Source of the DNA: Bdellovibrionales bacterium
GTDB lineage: Bacteria; Bdellovibrionota; UBA1018; CAIMNF01
NCBI GenBank assembly: GCA_947372355.1
Contig: CANBTI010000020.1
Coordinates: 1-34,987 of the forward strand
DNA length: 34,987 nucleotides
Reading direction: 5' to 3'
Of this stretch, positions 25,589 to 34,426 are shown one piece after another. The notes beneath the pieces were generated by a model. The model was not told where the DNA came from, searched no databases, and was given only the letters and a program-made list of their open reading frames with translations. Position 1 is the first letter of the stretch; the number at the start of each line of letters is the position of its first letter. A program made the position numbers and the translations under genes.

Positions 25589-27751
25589 TTAACTTTCCTC
25601 ATCCGCTACACCCACAGGCGCCGTTGGACGCGGTGCCATCACTCCAGCCTTTTGCTTAATCTCTTCTAAAATAGCCCCAGTAACAGGAGAATAATGAGCA
25701 AATTGCATCGAAAAAGTGGCTCTTCCTTGAGATGAGGACCTCAGCACAGTGGAGTAACCAAACATTCGAGACAAAGGAACTTCGGCCGAAATTACCTGAA
25801 GATCAGATTTGGCCGTCATCCCCTGAATTTTACCTCCACGAGCATTAATATCTCCAATCACTGATCCCATGTACTCCTGAGGACAAACCACCTCGCAAGC
25901 CATGATGGGCTCTAATATGGTTGGTCCTGCCTTTGCGGCTGCATCCTTGAAGGCCATGAGCGCAGCCACTTTAAAAGCGATCTCAGAAGACTCAGTTTCA
26001 TGAAAAGAGGCATCTAACAGAGTTGCTTCAATATCCATTGCTGGATAGCCCGCTAAAACCCCACCCGACATCGCTTCTTTTAATCCGGTTTCAATTGCTG
26101 GAATATATTGCTTTGGAATCACGCCATCTTTGAGTTTGTTAAAGAACACAAACCCCTTACCACGCTCGCTTGGTGCCAATTTAATCACACAGTGACCATA
26201 CTGCCCCTTCACACCCATCCCCTGACGAATAAATTTTCCCTCTCCCTTACCTTCAGAGAGAATCGTTTCACGATAGGACACTTGTGGAGTTCCCACATTT
26301 GCATCCACTTTAAATTCTCGCTTCAATCGATCCACAATAATTTCAAGATGGAGCTCTCCCATTCCACTAATTAATGTTTGAGCGGTGTCTTCACTTTGAA
26401 TCACACGGAAAGATGGATCTTCAACGGTTAAACGCTGAAGAGCCTGCCCAAGTTTATCTTGATCTGCCTTTGTTTTAGGCTCAATTGCAATAGAAATCAC
26501 CGGTTCAGGTATTTCAATTTTCTCTAAAAATAGTTGGCGATTTTCTGTGCAAAAAGTATCCCCAGTAGTGGCAAGTTTTAATCCTGCAACCGCAACAATA
26601 TCTCCCGCAGAAACTGAAGCCACTTCTTCACTTTTATTTGCATGCATGCGGAGCAAACGATTTGCTCTTTCGCGTTTTCCTTTGTTTGTATTCCAAAAAA
26701 CTGCACCCGCCTCTAATGTGCCTGAATAAACACGAATGAACGTGAGCTGCCCCACAAATGGATCAGTCATGATTTTAAATGCAAGCGCTGCAAAGGGCTC
26801 GCTCGGATCGGGATAACAAGCGATTTCTTTATCATCATCAGAAGCCGCATGCGCTACCAATGGTGGAACATCAATGGGAGATGGTAAGTAATCAATCACT
26901 CCATCGAGCAAAGTTTGAACCCCTTTGTTCTTAAAACTTGCACCACAAAGGACTGGCAATATTTTTAGTTGATTTGTTCCCTTACGAATTGCTGCTTTTA
27001 CTTCGGCAACCGTTGGCTCTTCACCACCTAAATATTTTTCCATCACCACTTCATCAAAATCAGCGAGTGCTTCGATTAAACTTTGATGAAACAAATCTGC
27101 ATCTTCCTTCAACTCTTCAGGAATTTCTTCAATTTCGTATTTTGAACCCAAATCGCTAGATTTCCAGCGCAAACCCTTCATTTCAACAAGATCAATCACC
27201 CCTTGAAGCTGATCCTCAGTTCCCCATGGCAACTGAATTGGAACCGCTTTTGCGCCCAACCGATCCTTCACTTGATTTAAAACTTGATCAAAATTTGCAC
27301 CCACACGATCAAGTTTATTGATGAATGCAATACGAGGAACTTTATGCTTATCCGCTTGTCTCCAAACAGTTTCTGTTTGGGGCTCTACCCCACCTACTGC
27401 GCACAAAACAACAATCGCTCCATCTAATACTCGAAGGGATCTTTCTACTTCAATCGTGAAATCCACGTGGCCCGGAGTATCGATAATGTTAATTGTTTTT
27501 TCTTTCCAAAAACAAGTGGTGGCAGCAGCAGTAATTGTAATTCCGCGCTCTTGTTCTTGAGGCATCCAATCCATCGTTGCTGTACCTTCATGAACTTCAC
27601 CAATTTTATGGGTTTTACCCGTGTAATAAAGAATGCGTTCAGTAGTCGTCGTTTTACCGGCATCGATATGGGCCATGATTCCGATATTGCGAATCTTGGA
27701 TAACGCTTGAAATACTTTTTCATCTAACTTGTGTTCTATCGGCTTACTCAT
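25589..27751 (-). CDS. fusA: Translation elongation factor G
   Basis: This 720-residue GTPase drives ribosome translocation. The G motifs are [18 protein letters not shown] (G1), [11 protein letters not shown] (G2), DTPGHVDFT (G3) and NKLD (G4). Domains II-V follow, with the domain IV segment [16 protein letters not shown]. The frame is open to a GTG at 27772, but the ATG at 27749-27751 has AGAAAGG five bases upstream and gives the family's normal beginning. The gene is separated from rpsG by 165 bases with a terminator-like hairpin. There is no second fusA copy in the window. Confidence 0.99.
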   Translation of the reverse strand: MSKPIEHKLDEKVFQALSKIRNIGIMAHIDAGKTTTTERILYYTGKTHKIGEVHEGTATMDWMPQEQERGITITAAATTCFWKEKTINIIDTPGHVDFTIEVERSLRVLDGAIVVLCAVGGVEPQTETVWRQADKHKVPRIAFINKLDRVGANFDQVLNQVKDRLGAKAVPIQLPWGTEDQLQGVIDLVEMKGLRWKSSDLGSKYEIEEIPEELKEDADLFHQSLIEALADFDEVVMEKYLGGEEPTVAEVKAAIRKGTNQLKILPVLCGASFKNKGVQTLLDGVIDYLPSPIDVPPLVAHAASDDDKEIACYPDPSEPFAALAFKIMTDPFVGQLTFIRVYSGTLEAGAVFWNTNKGKRERANRLLRMHANKSEEVASVSAGDIVAVAGLKLATTGDTFCTENRQLFLEKIEIPEPVISIAIEPKTKADQDKLGQALQRLTVEDPSFRVIQSEDTAQTLISGMGELHLEIIVDRLKREFKVDANVGTPQVSYRETILSEGKGEGKFIRQGMGVKGQYGHCVIKLAPSERGKGFVFFNKLKDGVIPKQYIPAIETGLKEAMSGGVLAGYPAMDIEATLLDASFHETESSEIAFKVAALMAFKDAAAKAGPTILEPIMACEVVCPQEYMGSVIGDINARGGKIQGMTAKSDLQVISAEVPLSRMFGYSTVLRSSSQGRATFSMQFAHYSPVTGAILEEIKQKAGVMAPRPTAPVGVADEES

Positions 27752-27840
27752 TGATACCTTTCTAAAGCTCACTTTTGAGAGCTAGAAGATGCGAACTAAA
27801 CTCGCTACCTCCGGCACATTCGTGCCTTGGACCATAATGC

Positions 27841-27878
27841 AAAAAATCCCAACCACAGAGCTTGTGATCGGGATTTTT
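27841..27878 (-). terminator. Strong intrinsic terminator between rpsG and fusA
   Basis: On the minus strand AAAAATCCC and GGGATTTTT pair, and the stem continues inward through GATCACA/TGTGGTT using two G-U pairs, about 16 pairs in all with a five-base loop, ending in TTTTTT. It lies about 40 bases past the rpsG stop. The A-rich upstream side could also make it work for plus-strand transcripts, but no plus-strand gene needs it. Confidence 0.75.
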
Positions 27879-27903
27879 AAATTTTTTAAGTTTTGTCCGT
27901 TTT

Positions 27904-27921
27904 GGTAAGCAAAAGCTTACC
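27904..27921 (-). repeat. Hairpin spanning the rpsG stop codon
   Basis: GGTAAGC-AAAA-GCTTACC (plus-strand reading) is a perfect seven-pair hairpin that includes the rpsG TAA. It stands just before the stronger terminator hairpin and may protect the rpsL-rpsG mRNA 3' end or act with it. Confidence 0.45.
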
Positions 27922-28387
27922 AACGGAAGTGAGCGAATGCTTTGTTGGCTTCAGCCATACGGTGCATGTCTTCGCGTTTTTTCATTGCTGTTCCACGTAA
28001 GTTAGAAGCATCAATGATTTCCATCGCTAGACGTTCAGCCATAGTTTGCTCTCCGCGACCACGAGCAGAATCAATCAACCAACGAGTTGCTAGAGATTGA
28101 CGACGTGCTGGTTTCACTTCGATAGGTACTTGATAATTCGCTCCACCTACACGACGTGATTTCACTTCGAGCATTGGTTTTACGTTTTCAAGGCCTTTTT
28201 TGAAAGCTTTGATGCCTTCATCGCTTGTTTTTTCTTGAATCATTTCCATCGCATTGTAGAAAATTTTCTCTGCGATTCCACGCTTACCATCATAAAGAAG
28301 AGCGTTAATGAATTTAGCTACTACTAGATCGTTATAAATTGGATCTGGATTAATTTCACGTTTTGCAATTACCTGTTTACGAGCCAT
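27917..28387 (-). CDS. rpsG: 30S ribosomal protein S7
   Basis: The 156-residue protein contains VKPMLEVKSRRVGGANYQVP IEV and the C-terminal EANKAFAHFRW typical of S7, which nucleates the 30S head and contacts E-site tRNA. In E. coli S7 represses the str operon. It lies 27 bases after rpsL. Confidence 0.99.
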   Translation of the reverse strand: MARKQVIAKREINPDPIYNDLVVAKFINALLYDGKRGIAEKIFYNAMEMIQEKTSDEGIKAFKKGLENVKPMLEVKSRRVGGANYQVPIEVKPARRQSLATRWLIDSARGRGEQTMAERLAMEIIDASNLRGTAMKKREDMHRMAEANKAFAHFRW

Positions 28388-28414
28388 TGTATGTTCCCTT
28401 TAATACTTTCGTAA

Positions 28415-28816
28415 TTATTTTTTAGCAGGAGCAGCTGCTGCTCCGCCTTGAGGTTTCTTAGCGCCGTATTTAGAACGGCTCTGTTTACGGTTTGCAACAC
28501 CTTGAGTATCAAGGGTTCCGCGAACAGTGTGGTAACGAACACCTGGAAGATCTTTCACACGGCCACCGCGAATTAACACGATACTATGTTCTTGAAGATT
28601 GTGTCCTACGCCTGGAATATAAGAAGAAACTTCATATTGGTTCGTTAAACGAACACGACAAACTTTACGAAGAGCCGAATTTGGCTTCTTAGGGGTAGTG
28701 GTATAAACGCGGGTACAAACACCACGTTTTTGTGGACAAGACTGAAGCGCTGGAGAACCAGTTTTCCAAGTCGTTTTTTTACGTCCAGTACGGATCAATT
28801 GGTTAATAGTAGGCAT
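28415..28816 (-). CDS. rpsL: 30S ribosomal protein S12
   Basis: The decoding-site protein S12 (133 residues). [12 protein letters not shown] holds Lys43 and [10 protein letters not shown] holds Lys88; lysine at both is the streptomycin-sensitive wild-type state in well-studied bacteria. A short Ala-rich tail ([10 protein letters not shown]) extends it. It is the first gene of the whole cluster; its leader is next to the divergent ABC operon. Confidence 0.99.
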   Translation of the reverse strand: MPTINQLIRTGRKKTTWKTGSPALQSCPQKRGVCTRVYTTTPKKPNSALRKVCRVRLTNQYEVSSYIPGVGHNLQEHSIVLIRGGRVKDLPGVRYHTVRGTLDTQGVANRKQSRSKYGAKKPQGGAAAAPAKK

Positions 28817-28835
28817 TCCTACAGTCCTTTCATTT

Positions 28836-28850
28836 CACCTTATTAAGGTG
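28836..28850 (-). promoter_or_regulatory. Perfect inverted repeat in the rpsL leader
   Basis: CACCTT-ATT-AAGGTG is a perfect six-base inverted repeat about 20 bases before the rpsL ATG. It could be a leader stem or operator for the str operon. A -35-like TTGACC (minus strand) lies about 60 bases upstream, but the -10 cannot be fixed by eye. Confidence 0.35.
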
Positions 28851-28958
28851 ACGCAACCTAATTCTAATTAATATAGGAAGTAGTACAGTTATTAGAAATA
28901 CCCCACTTTGGTCAAGTGCAATTTTGACTAATGAGGCCCATTTCTTCGATCTTCACAC

Positions 28959-29702
28959 ATGACCGACCGCATAAATCATTGTCTAGTACCCGAAACCATG
29001 GGATTAAGAGGCATGCTCCTTAAAATTGAGTCCTTAAAGAAGATCTATCAACGTGGCGATCAAGTTGTGGAAGCTCTGCGTGGCGTTTCGCTTGAAATCG
29101 AATCCGGACAGTTTGTTTCCATCATGGGCCCCAGTGGTTCTGGTAAATCCACACTCCTTCATCTCATGGGGGGCTTAGATCGCCCCAGCAGTGGAAAAGT
29201 AATTTTACAAGATCAAGCAATCGACTCTTTCAATGATGATGAACTTTCACTGTTTCGTAGGCAAAAACTAGGCTTTATTTTTCAATTTTTTAATTTATTG
29301 CCAACACTAAGTGCTCTTGAAAATGTTGCCTTACCTAGATTACTTAATGGTGAATCCATTAAAGACATTCGTCCAAAAGCAGAAGAATTATTAAAAATGA
29401 TGGGCTTAGAAAAAAGAATGGAACATAAGCCTGATCAACTCTCTGGAGGAGAAATGCAAAGAGTGGCGATCGCCAGAGCCCTTGTTGGTGATCCCATTAT
29501 GATTCTTGCCGATGAGCCCACAGGAAATTTGGATTCAAAAACCGGTGAAGCCGTTTTGAAGCTTTTACAAAACTTAGTAAATGAACATGGAAAAACGATC
29601 GTAATGGTGACTCATGACTCCAAAGCGGCCTCTTTTGCCAATCGCTTGATCTGTCTTAAAGATGGAACATTAGATACGGACGAAAAAATCTCCCATGCGT
29701 AA
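28959..29702 (+). CDS. LolD/MacB/YbbA-type ABC transporter ATP-binding protein
   Basis: The 247-residue ATPase has Walker A GPSGSGKST, Q-loop FIFQFFNLLPTLSALENVAL, signature LSGGEMQRVAIARAL, Walker B ILADEP followed by TGNLDSKTGE, and H-loop VMVTHD. The order and the TGNLD segment are those of the LolD/MacB/FtsE group, which power FtsX-type permeases that act on periplasmic substrates rather than import solutes. Family similarity starts at about residue 19 (MLLKIESLKKIYQRG); the ATG at 29013 is therefore a likely alternative start, and no start has a good Shine-Dalgarno. The stop overlaps the permease start by eight bases. Confidence 0.9.
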   Translation: MTDRINHCLVPETMGLRGMLLKIESLKKIYQRGDQVVEALRGVSLEIESGQFVSIMGPSGSGKSTLLHLMGGLDRPSSGKVILQDQAIDSFNDDELSLFRRQKLGFIFQFFNLLPTLSALENVALPRLLNGESIKDIRPKAEELLKMMGLEKRMEHKPDQLSGGEMQRVAIARALVGDPIMILADEPTGNLDSKTGEAVLKLLQNLVNEHGKTIVMVTHDSKAASFANRLICLKDGTLDTDEKISHA

Positions 29703-32304
29703 AGGACTTCAATTTAACTTATTTAAATACGTTGGATGGAGACACTTAAAACTTCATCCCGGAAGAGCGGCACTCACCACTCTAGGCGTTGCTCTAGGAA
29801 TTGCACTCTATGTAGCAATTGCAATCATTAATGAATCCACCAAAAATGCACTCCGAGAAAGTATCGAAGCCGTTGCAGGAAAAGCGAGTCTGACGATTTC
29901 TGCAGGCGTGGCGGGATTCAGTGAAGATAAATTAGAAATCATTAGAAACACTCCTGGAATCAAATCCGCGGTTCCCATGATTGAAGCTCGCGCATTTTTT
30001 GAAGGGGCAAAAGAATCGGCCGATGGACTTTATATTTTAGGTGTTGATCTTCTTCAAGAAACCTCGGTGAGAACCTATCAAGCCACTGATCAGCGCATTA
30101 TTGATGATCCACTCACTTTCCTCAATCAACCAGACAGCATTATTTTCACTGAAACATTGGCAAAAAAACGTGGCCTGAAAATTGATTCAAAAGTTAAACT
30201 TTCTACTACCCTTGGACTAAAAACATTCACCATTAGAGGCCTTCTAAAGCCCGAAGGAACAGCTAAAGCCTATGGGGGCTCACTTGCCATCATGGATATC
30301 GATGGCGCACGGATGATGTTTGGTAAAGAAAATAAACTCGATCGCGTCGATGTGATTCCACTGGAAGGGGTGACCAACCAAACTTTAAAAGAATCATTAC
30401 AAAAATCTTTAGGGGCAAATTTTTCAATTGAAAGTCCCGCAACTCAATCTGAACAAATGGAGAAGTTGCTGGCAGCATATCAATTGATTCTCACTTTTTT
30501 TAGTACCCTTGCACTGCTCGTAGGCTTGTTTTTAGTGATGAACTCCATCACCGTGGCAATTGCCGAAAGAAAAAAAGAAATTGGAACCCTAAGAGCGCTG
30601 GGCGCTACCCGCTTTTCAATGGTTTCGTTATTTGTAACAGAAATATTTGGGATCGGACTTGTTGGATCAACCTTAGGCTGTCTCATTGGAAGAGGACTTG
30701 CTGAAAAATTAGTAAAACAAGTGACCGCTTCAGTTGCCTCTCAATTTCAAACCCGCATTGAAGTGACCCATTTGGATTTTTCCTACCACCAAATAATCAC
30801 TGCCATTACTTTTGGAACTCTTGCTTCAGTCATTGCTGCATTTTTCCCGGCACTGAAGGCCGCGGCAATTCACCCTCTAGAATCCATGAAAAAGCATGCC
30901 GAATCTTCATCCGCTGAAGATGAAAACAGATCAAAATTAATGATTATTTTTGGCTTTTTATTGCTCGTTTTTACCACTTTCTCTATGACTCTGGGATGGG
31001 GAAAATATTGGTCTGGAATTGATCTTTTCACTAAAATCGCTTCCGTACTTGGATCAGCACTATTTGGACCCTACTTAGTTTTCATTTTAATTCATGCGGC
31101 TAGATCACTAGGTAAAAACACAAAACGACCAATGATCAAACTCTCACTCGAGAATTTGATTCGCAGTCGCAAAAGAACCACTTCAAACGTGATGGCGTTA
31201 ATGGTGGGATTATTTCTCGTGATGATGATCGCTACCGTGAGAGCAAGCTTTCACGACACCTTAACTAACTGGTTCAATGAAATCTTTATTGCTGATGTGA
31301 TGGTTGCTTCAACCGGAAGAATGATCGTTGCCGATGTCCAACCCATTCGCGAAGAAATTCAAAAAGAAATTTTAGAAATACCGGGTGTAAAACCTATTGG
31401 AGCAGATCGAGGATCAGCATCCAGAATTGTTCCTTATTATTACCATGGTAAAAAAATGGCTATCAAAGCCTATGATCATTACGCCGATTTTTATCAATAT
31501 CAAAATTTTGCAATTCAAAACGGGGATAGAAAAAAAATAGCGCCACTTCTTTATACAGGCGAACCAAATGTGATCCTCACTCAATCATTTTTAACTAAAC
31601 AACATAAAAATATTGGTGAATCTGTTGAATTAGACACCCCCAGCGGTACGATTGCATTTAAAATTGTTGGATCTATTACTGATTTTGCTTCAGCGGAAGG
31701 TGTGATTTATATCTCTCGTGAGAATTATAAAAAATACTGGAAAGATCCTTTAGTAACGGCATTTATAATTAACATTGAACCTGGGCATTCTTTAGAAGAG
31801 GTTCGCGCTGAGATCGATCGAAGAATTGGTAAAAAATGGAATGTGATCACCATTTCAAACGCAGAATTTAAAGAGCAGATGCAGCAAGCAATTGAGCGAA
31901 GTTTCGCCTACACAAGAGCGATTGAAGCGATTGCGCTGCTTGTTGGTTTACTGGGCTTGTTAAATACTCTTTTGATCAGCGTCATGGAAAGAACCAGAGA
32001 AATTGGAATGTTGAGAGCAGTGGGAGCCACCAAGAAACAAATCTCCAATATGATCCTTTTAGAATCTCTAATGCAAGGAGTTTTTGGTTCTATTGTTGCC
32101 ATCATCTTGGGCAGTTATGTGGGTAAATTGTTTGTAGAATATGCACTGACCACTACTTTAGGATGGATCATCGATTTTCACTTCCCTAAAGAATCCGTTC
32201 TGCAGACTCTACTAACTGGTATTATAGTTGCAATGATAGCTGGTATATTGCCAGCTCGTAGGGCGGCTAATTTAGAAATAACGGAATCACTTGATTATGA
32301 ATAA
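29695..32304 (+). CDS. FtsX-family ABC permease with two MacB/FtsX modules
   Basis: The 869-residue membrane protein has a helix near 20-42, a MacB-like periplasmic domain (about 45-260), three helices of a first FtsX domain (about 265-395, with VAIAERKKEIGTLRALGATR), a middle membrane part (about 415-470), a second periplasmic domain (about 500-735), and a second FtsX domain (about 745-865, with ISVMERTREIGMLRAVGATK). This duplicated layout matches YbbP/LolC-E-type permeases. Such transporters use ATP to extract or move lipids, lipoproteins or other amphiphiles at the outer face of the inner membrane. The downstream LolA-like gene overlaps its stop. Confidence 0.9.
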   Translation: MRKGLQFNLFKYVGWRHLKLHPGRAALTTLGVALGIALYVAIAIINESTKNALRESIEAVAGKASLTISAGVAGFSEDKLEIIRNTPGIKSAVPMIEARAFFEGAKESADGLYILGVDLLQETSVRTYQATDQRIIDDPLTFLNQPDSIIFTETLAKKRGLKIDSKVKLSTTLGLKTFTIRGLLKPEGTAKAYGGSLAIMDIDGARMMFGKENKLDRVDVIPLEGVTNQTLKESLQKSLGANFSIESPATQSEQMEKLLAAYQLILTFFSTLALLVGLFLVMNSITVAIAERKKEIGTLRALGATRFSMVSLFVTEIFGIGLVGSTLGCLIGRGLAEKLVKQVTASVASQFQTRIEVTHLDFSYHQIITAITFGTLASVIAAFFPALKAAAIHPLESMKKHAESSSAEDENRSKLMIIFGFLLLVFTTFSMTLGWGKYWSGIDLFTKIASVLGSALFGPYLVFILIHAARSLGKNTKRPMIKLSLENLIRSRKRTTSNVMALMVGLFLVMMIATVRASFHDTLTNWFNEIFIADVMVASTGRMIVADVQPIREEIQKEILEIPGVKPIGADRGSASRIVPYYYHGKKMAIKAYDHYADFYQYQNFAIQNGDRKKIAPLLYTGEPNVILTQSFLTKQHKNIGESVELDTPSGTIAFKIVGSITDFASAEGVIYISRENYKKYWKDPLVTAFIINIEPGHSLEEVRAEIDRRIGKKWNVITISNAEFKEQMQQAIERSFAYTRAIEAIALLVGLLGLLNTLLISVMERTREIGMLRAVGATKKQISNMILLESLMQGVFGSIVAIILGSYVGKLFVEYALTTTLGWIIDFHFPKESVLQTLLTGIIVAMIAGILPARRAANLEITESLDYE

Positions 32305-33085
32305 AATTGTTTTAACTTTAATATTTTTCTCCCTTCCCACTTTTGCAATGAGCGCCAAAGAAATCATGGTTAAAAATGAAGAGGCACGAAAAGTGAGCGT
32401 ATATGAAGCCAGAGCAGTGCTGACCACAGGAAATGCAGGAGAATCACCAAAAGTAAAAGATTTTACGATTTGGAGAAAAGTTCAACCTGATGGAATCCAT
32501 AACAGCACCCTCACTCGCTTTCACGCTCCAGCAGAAGTGAGAGATGAAGGCATTCTGATTATTGAAAATGCTTCCGGAAAAAATGATGTGCTACTTTACT
32601 TACCTAATTTTAAAAAAATTCGTCGCGTAGAAAGTCAGCAACAAAGTGGAAGCTTCATGGGGTCTGTGTTTAGTTACTCAGATATTGCCACTCCACACGT
32701 AGATGATTATCAGTACAAAACACTTGGAACCGAACCTTGCATGGGTGATCCGAAATTAACTTGCACTAAGATTGAAAACACACCGGCAAATGAAGAAGTT
32801 AAAAACCGTATTGGTTACAGTAAATCCATCATTTGGGTGCGTCCGGATAATTTTATGGTGGAGAGAGCCGATTACTACCAAACAGATGGAAAACTTTGGA
32901 AAAAACTTAAGGCCACTGAAATAAAAATCATTGATCAAAAAAATAAAAAGTGGCTAGCTCATTCACTTTCCATCACCAATCAAATCACGAATGATTTTAC
33001 AGAACTCCATTTTTCAAATGTGGATGTAACAAAAGACATTTCTGATGCACTCTTTACTCAACAAAATCTTCAGAAGGTAAAATAA
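32297..33085 (+). CDS. LolA-like outer-membrane lipoprotein-sorting family protein
   Basis: The product (262 residues) has a signal peptide (MNKIVLTLIFFSLPTFAMSA) and the periplasmic LolA-like pattern DGIHNSTLTRFHAPAEVRDE GILIIEN, then LYLPNFKKIRRVESQQQSGS FMGSVFSYSDI. That pattern belongs to the 'outer membrane lipoprotein-sorting protein' group often linked with exporters and distinct from classical LolA. It probably binds a lipid or lipid-modified ligand in a half-barrel. Two cysteines near the middle (EPCMGDPKLTC) could form a disulfide. The ATG at 32297 overlaps the permease stop; a TTG two codons earlier is unlikely. Confidence 0.8.
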   Translation: MNKIVLTLIFFSLPTFAMSAKEIMVKNEEARKVSVYEARAVLTTGNAGESPKVKDFTIWRKVQPDGIHNSTLTRFHAPAEVRDEGILIIENASGKNDVLLYLPNFKKIRRVESQQQSGSFMGSVFSYSDIATPHVDDYQYKTLGTEPCMGDPKLTCTKIENTPANEEVKNRIGYSKSIIWVRPDNFMVERADYYQTDGKLWKKLKATEIKIIDQKNKKWLAHSLSITNQITNDFTELHFSNVDVTKDISDALFTQQNLQKVK

Positions 33086-33091
33086 CTTTAA

Positions 33092-34426
33092 ATGTCGTTT
33101 CAGGCCTTAATATTAACGATATTTTTCATTATATTTAGTGGTCACTCCTTTGCCAAGGAACCCAAATCTGAATTTTCTTATATCTTAAGTGGTAGAATAT
33201 ACACGGATCAATACTTTCCAATTTATCCTTCGACCACTTATTCTAGCGGGATATTTCAGAGCTCAATTTCTACCTGGCTTGATTTTCAAGCTAAATTCTC
33301 TAAAACAACTTCCATGCATGCCGTGGGTGAGGGAGACGCCTTTTTAAGAAGTCTTTCTGAAACCAACCAATCCTCATTCCAGGGTAAATTACGTGAGGGA
33401 TACTTCAGCTATCAAGATGATTCATTTGAGCTAAGGGTTGGGCAACAAATTATTCCTTGGGGTAAATCTGATGGTGTGAATCCAACAGATTATTTTACTG
33501 CAAAAGATTACACCTTACTAAACCCGGATGAAGAAGTAAAAAGGACGGGCGCTCCTGCGATCATGCTTAATTTTACGCCAAACCAAGGAGCTTCTCCCTT
33601 TAACTTCGTAGGAATTTTTCAAGGAGTTTACCCTCAAACTAAACTCATTATTCCAGATCAAGCCATTCCCTCATTAGTTCAGTTTCAAAAATATCCAAAT
33701 TCACCCACTTACTTTCAATCTGACACTGTCGAATATGGCGCTAAACTTTCATATTTGAAAACTGATTACGATTTTTCTATCTCTGCCTTTAGAGGAGTGA
33801 ATCATTTTGCCCAATATGTTTACGACATTCAAAAAAATTTAATCGCGCCCCAAAACATTCAGCAAACAGCCATCGGTGGTGATGCTTCTTTTACCAGTGG
33901 GAGTGTTGTTTTTCGTGCAGAAACAGCCTACTTTGTTCCAGATTCTGGAAAAGAAAATTCTGATCTTTATGGTTTAGTTCAACCCACCCATTGGGATTCT
34001 GTGGTGGGAATTGAGCATACTTTTTTTGATGATATTCATACTCAAATCCAGCTTCTTTATCGATACTATGTCGCCTATTTAGATCCCGCCCTCTACACCA
34101 CCGCCAGTCCAGTACTCACTCAAATCCAACGAAGCGTTGCGAAATCTAATGGGCTATTACTCAATTTTCAAAGACAAGATAATCCTGGGGCTACATTTAG
34201 AATCGGGTTTTCAAATGAAACGAGCCCTTGGACTGCAGATTTATTTTTAGTGGGATATTTCTCACAGGGACAAGATTATTTAGTCAGGCCCCAAGTTAGT
34301 TACAAGTTAATTGAAGGATTAAAATTTCTCGCGGGCGGAGAATTTTACGGCGGGGACGAATCCAGACCCTTGGGAGCACTCAGAAAAAACAGTTCAATTT
34401 TCTTTGAAGGGCGCTATGTGTTCTGA
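33092..34426 (+). CDS. Outer-membrane beta-barrel protein, DUF1302-like
   Basis: The 444-residue product has a signal peptide (MSFQALILTIFFIIFSGHSFA) and then alternating amphipathic strands ending in FFEGRYVF, with the terminal Phe of outer-membrane barrels. The segment LRVGQQIIPWGKSDGVNPTD YF at about 125-146 is the hallmark I know from DUF1302-like barrels that are encoded with LolA-like or DUF1329 proteins and large exporters. It begins seven bases after the LolA-like stop, so it most likely forms the outer-membrane end of the same export path. Its last 33 bases overlap the convergent minus-strand gene. Confidence 0.8.
   Translation: MSFQALILTIFFIIFSGHSFAKEPKSEFSYILSGRIYTDQYFPIYPSTTYSSGIFQSSISTWLDFQAKFSKTTSMHAVGEGDAFLRSLSETNQSSFQGKLREGYFSYQDDSFELRVGQQIIPWGKSDGVNPTDYFTAKDYTLLNPDEEVKRTGAPAIMLNFTPNQGASPFNFVGIFQGVYPQTKLIIPDQAIPSLVQFQKYPNSPTYFQSDTVEYGAKLSYLKTDYDFSISAFRGVNHFAQYVYDIQKNLIAPQNIQQTAIGGDASFTSGSVVFRAETAYFVPDSGKENSDLYGLVQPTHWDSVVGIEHTFFDDIHTQIQLLYRYYVAYLDPALYTTASPVLTQIQRSVAKSNGLLLNFQRQDNPGATFRIGFSNETSPWTADLFLVGYFSQGQDYLVRPQVSYKLIEGLKFLAGGEFYGGDESRPLGALRKNSSIFFEGRYVF

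Noticed and set aside
27318-27560. Plus-strand ORFs opposite fusA
   Set aside because: They are antisense to conserved EF-G motifs and have no features of their own.
29013-29702. Naming the ABC ATPase lolD
   Set aside because: The permease is a single two-module FtsX protein, more like YbbP than separate LolC/LolE, so the specific gene name is not supported.
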